From positions 1-27,367 of the forward strand of contig JBLRWH010000033.1 of assembly GCA_047921395.1 (NCBI GenBank): DNA of 27,367 bases, written 5' to 3'. The DNA is from XN24 sp047921395. Its GTDB lineage: Bacteria; Pseudomonadota; Gammaproteobacteria; Steroidobacterales; XN24. Positions 27,301 through 27,367 of the stretch are shown here, in pieces (position 1 is the stretch's first letter; each line of letters opens with the position of its first letter). Position numbers and translations under genes: made by a program. Below the pieces are notes generated by a model. It made no database searches. It saw only the letters and a program-made list of their open reading frames with translations, and was not told the DNA's origin.

Positions 27301-27367
27301 TCGCCGCCGCCGCCGCCGGCGCCGCCGATGCTCACCAGCCCGCCGGTGCTGCCCCCGTCGCCCCCGC
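21355..27367 (-). CDS. Giant glycine-rich autotransporter adhesin-like protein (5' end outside window, interrupted by assembly gap)
   Basis: The gene reads from beyond the window end to TGA 21357. The passenger consists of about 22 visible repeats of roughly 50-65 residues, each with G-I-F-A-Q-S-I-G-G-G-G-G-x-G-G, a variable S-x-x-x-G-G-x-G-G-x-G-G part and V-x-V-x-x-x-G-x-I-x-T-x-G. This is a beta-helix-like architecture of large autotransporters. After about 22.9 kb the repeats end and a linker with L-S-P-G-G-D-G-V-V-G-K-T-T-I-I-G-D-L-V-Q-T leads to the C-terminal barrel (about 21355-22240). The barrel contains C-G-W-L-R-L-S-G, A-L-S-Y-E-T-G-R-T and a final R-V-N-R-R-F; a terminal Phe is the usual outer-membrane barrel signal. 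The signal peptide is not in view. The frame shifts across the N run only because the run is an arbitrary 100 bases. It likely serves surface attachment or aggregation. Confidence 0.92.
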   Translation of the reverse strand, partial: RGRRGQHRRAGEHRRRRRRRRRWRQRQRGQPGRHRHRRRLGRGDLRPEHRRRRRQRRLRRRLVLHRRLRRRGWAILARHGAQPGRADDRRRGLRGHLRAKRGRRRRQRRQQRRGRRVRQPGDRRHGRRGRPGQLGRGDHERGRHLDDRRSLARHRCAERGRRRRARRLRHFRVCRPRWFGRDRRRRQRQWRRRCGHRHGDQRQRHHDARRRRPGHFRAEHRRRRRQRRLQHQRRRERRHRRGAGLRRPGRHRRRERPRRGDEQRRDRHRGPALGRPVRAEHRRRRRQRWLHDRRGRRRARRVQPGHRRRRRRRRERGDGRGRQRRRDHDPGRRGARPAGAERGWRRRQRRLHHHGCGRGRRCSRHQHRRRGRRRRRRRRRRSHQQRRDLDLGCGRHRPVRAERGRRRWLGRLQHRRGGRRDRRGDLQPRRRGRRRRRWPRGLGAERQRYLHARQGIARAVCAERGRRWRQRRLHDRRVWRRDGRGHPQPGRQRRRRRRQQAGRRHQQXXXXXXXXXXXXXXXXXXXXXXXXXXXXXXXXXXGGSGGGGGDSKRVDVTSSGTLLTRGAGAVGLFAQSVGGGGGTGGFSIAGAGAGTGAGTFSLGGAGGDGGDGHEVWVQSASDIHTLGFESHALFAQSVGGGGGAGGFSIAGAYGGKGAGSFSLGGSGGDGGDAQRVDVTSSGTLVTEGEDAIGLFAQSVGGGGGKGGFSISGAIGGGGEAVTASLAIGGSGGLGGAAGEVEVHNTGDLWMQGDGASGIVGQSIGGGGGQGGFSIAAVVFGKYNASVSVGGSGGDGGAGQSVRIDNLGDIRTEGQGAHGIRAESTSDGGGDGGFALSGSLGGSEAKNLSVAVGGSGGKGGAAGTVEVDSDGMIATSGDGSHGIVATSIGGGGGTGGSAVSVGFGVTGEKGWNVNASIAVGGTGGDGGIGGDVRVGSLEAPVRGLLQTAGEDAHGIFAQSIGGGGGTGGSSTAINIDVDRPKSKSKTEGNSLNASLSLGGGGGTGNSAGVVEIETASDIATYGAQSHAIFAQSIGGGGGNGGRASAISLSTGDLVPWADMQGDNWGLDVSVGGSGGEANTGGRVTVVNHGNLYTEGALARGIFAQSIGGGGGSGAQGIVGTGVDWLDDALDFLSPAQMAFALRDAIKNDDPLSLLPKSGSVSVGGNGGDSGHADAVRVENFGDIATLGMSSHAIFAQSIGGGGGEAQLYARGLGEGAEATAGALGQFALGGAGGAAGDGASVEILHAGRIVTEGQAASGIFAQSIGGGGGQAGSISGGFSAFDPWNIGLGVAFGRDGGSAGDGGRVSVTSSGEIVTHGEAAVAVFAQSIGGGGGIIGDVDGIAFAGSVGGYGAGGDVSVEHDGVIVTHGDAAHGIFAQSVGGADDGDYEGRGGTVDVTVGGHIEAGGANASAILAQSLGGGAGGNGNISVHIAGGTVRGGSGQGTGVRLLDGADNLVMNQGAISALSGLAIAAGGGDDRVENHGLLSGSVALGAGANSLTNHAGATIDSGATLDLGAGNTLTNAGRLSPGGDGVVGKTTIIGDLVQTGQGRLAVDIDTRSSTADRLEVTGEASLGGELKVRMLDVGKVMPGSHTLSLVGVGAGVLDAGLMLDAPQLAVVRYDLAFDDEAGLLLNYVVDFSPPEGLGRNQGALGDYINAVQLAGGSESFAPLTARLMSLPDRAALGAVYDQLSPATHLGGGQASLVSNLQFSNAMLSCRQPTGEYRFTAEDNCGWLRLSGQALDQDPRGDLPGFEERVIGVAGGVQREVGENLHLGGALSYETGRTRSKGVSETDLDRFQVGVMVKHRRQATLVAGGLSLGFGDFDSTRYVDLPEPGVEATSEQDMAFVGLRGRLAHTLASENAYVQPMIDANVTFAHFSGFTERGAGAANLVVNSRDETYVSLNPAVEIGLETDADDGGYSRVYGRIGAIHYLSGTPEVTAMLAGAPAGVAPFRTKGELDSTYVDLAVGVDLLNGKRLGMKLEYSAQWSDNTEQQGIQLRVNRRF
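25509..26160 (-). repeat. 366-bp in-frame internal duplication of the autotransporter passenger
   Basis: The stretch coding for F-S-L-G-G-A-G-G-D-G-G-D-G-H-E-V-W-V-Q-S-A-S-D-I and neighbours occurs twice, near 25508-25620 and 26028-26150, with almost identical DNA. The offset is 521 bases in this window. Removing the N run and the duplicated 55-mer (155) leaves 366 bases or 122 codons, that is two passenger repeats. The N gap lies between the two copies. Confidence 0.75.
25691..25900. other. Assembly gap of 100 N flanked by identical 55-mers
   Basis: Positions 25691-25745 and 25846-25900 are identical (55 bases), and 25746-25845 are all N. Equal ends of k-mer length with a fixed-size N run are the mark of contigs joined by a scaffolder in a repeat. 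Overlapping the two ends removes 155 bases, which brings the two autotransporter reading frames into one register. Confidence 0.9.

Overview
The window is a GC-rich bacterial chromosome segment, most likely from a gammaproteobacterium and from a draft or metagenome assembly. The organism call rests on a near-consensus gammaproteobacterial-type LexA box (CTGT-N8-ACAG), a DUF2788 gene, a Cfa-type synthase and a large autotransporter with an outer-membrane barrel ending in Phe. The draft call rests on a run of exactly 100 N. No rRNA, tRNA, integrase, transposase or CRISPR array was seen.

Layout. Positions 1-462 hold two small overlapping membrane genes. About 0.5 to 8.6 kb is a dense toxin-antitoxin (TA) island with intact pairs (ParE type, DUF4160/DUF2442, two-gene RHH/PIN, StbD/RelE, FitAB, DUF1778/GNAT, Phd/VapC), orphan antitoxins, and many truncated remnants, several fused end to end. 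Further TA modules lie at 10.3-10.9 kb (HigBA), 12.5-13.2 kb (a second RHH/PIN copy) and 14.8-15.1 kb (BrnA with a BrnT stub). Between them are metabolic or uncharacterised genes: a pRiA4b ORF-3-like protein, an NAD(P)-binding/DUF2867 protein, a secreted-looking SDR, a DUF6557-like protein, an NDUFA9-like SDR, a Tat-type HIRAN protein and a PhoX fragment. At 18.7-21.0 kb a Cfa-type methyltransferase and a geranylgeranyl-reductase-type flavoprotein form a minus-strand operon. From 21.36 kb to the end runs a giant glycine-rich autotransporter gene (minus strand, 5' end outside the window).

The most unusual signal is a family of short palindromes centred on CCGCGG. There are eight perfect copies plus degraded ones, in two sequence types. 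The two types differ by paired changes that keep the palindrome and also keep the same peptide, V-S-A-E-T, in one frame. Three copies sit in frame inside a DUF222/HNH endonuclease gene that carries a LexA-type box just before its start. Others sit between TA modules or just upstream of genes, and some belong to a longer composite repeat. I infer a mobile or recombinogenic repeat family, possibly linked to this SOS-controlled nuclease.

Two structural points matter to users of this sequence. First, the N gap is flanked by an identical 55-bp sequence; merging the flanks removes 155 nt and restores one autotransporter reading frame, so the gap is probably a scaffolding artefact in a repeat. Second, a 260-bp imperfect inverted repeat fills the space between the autotransporter and cfa and looks like a MITE or a large RNA hairpin.
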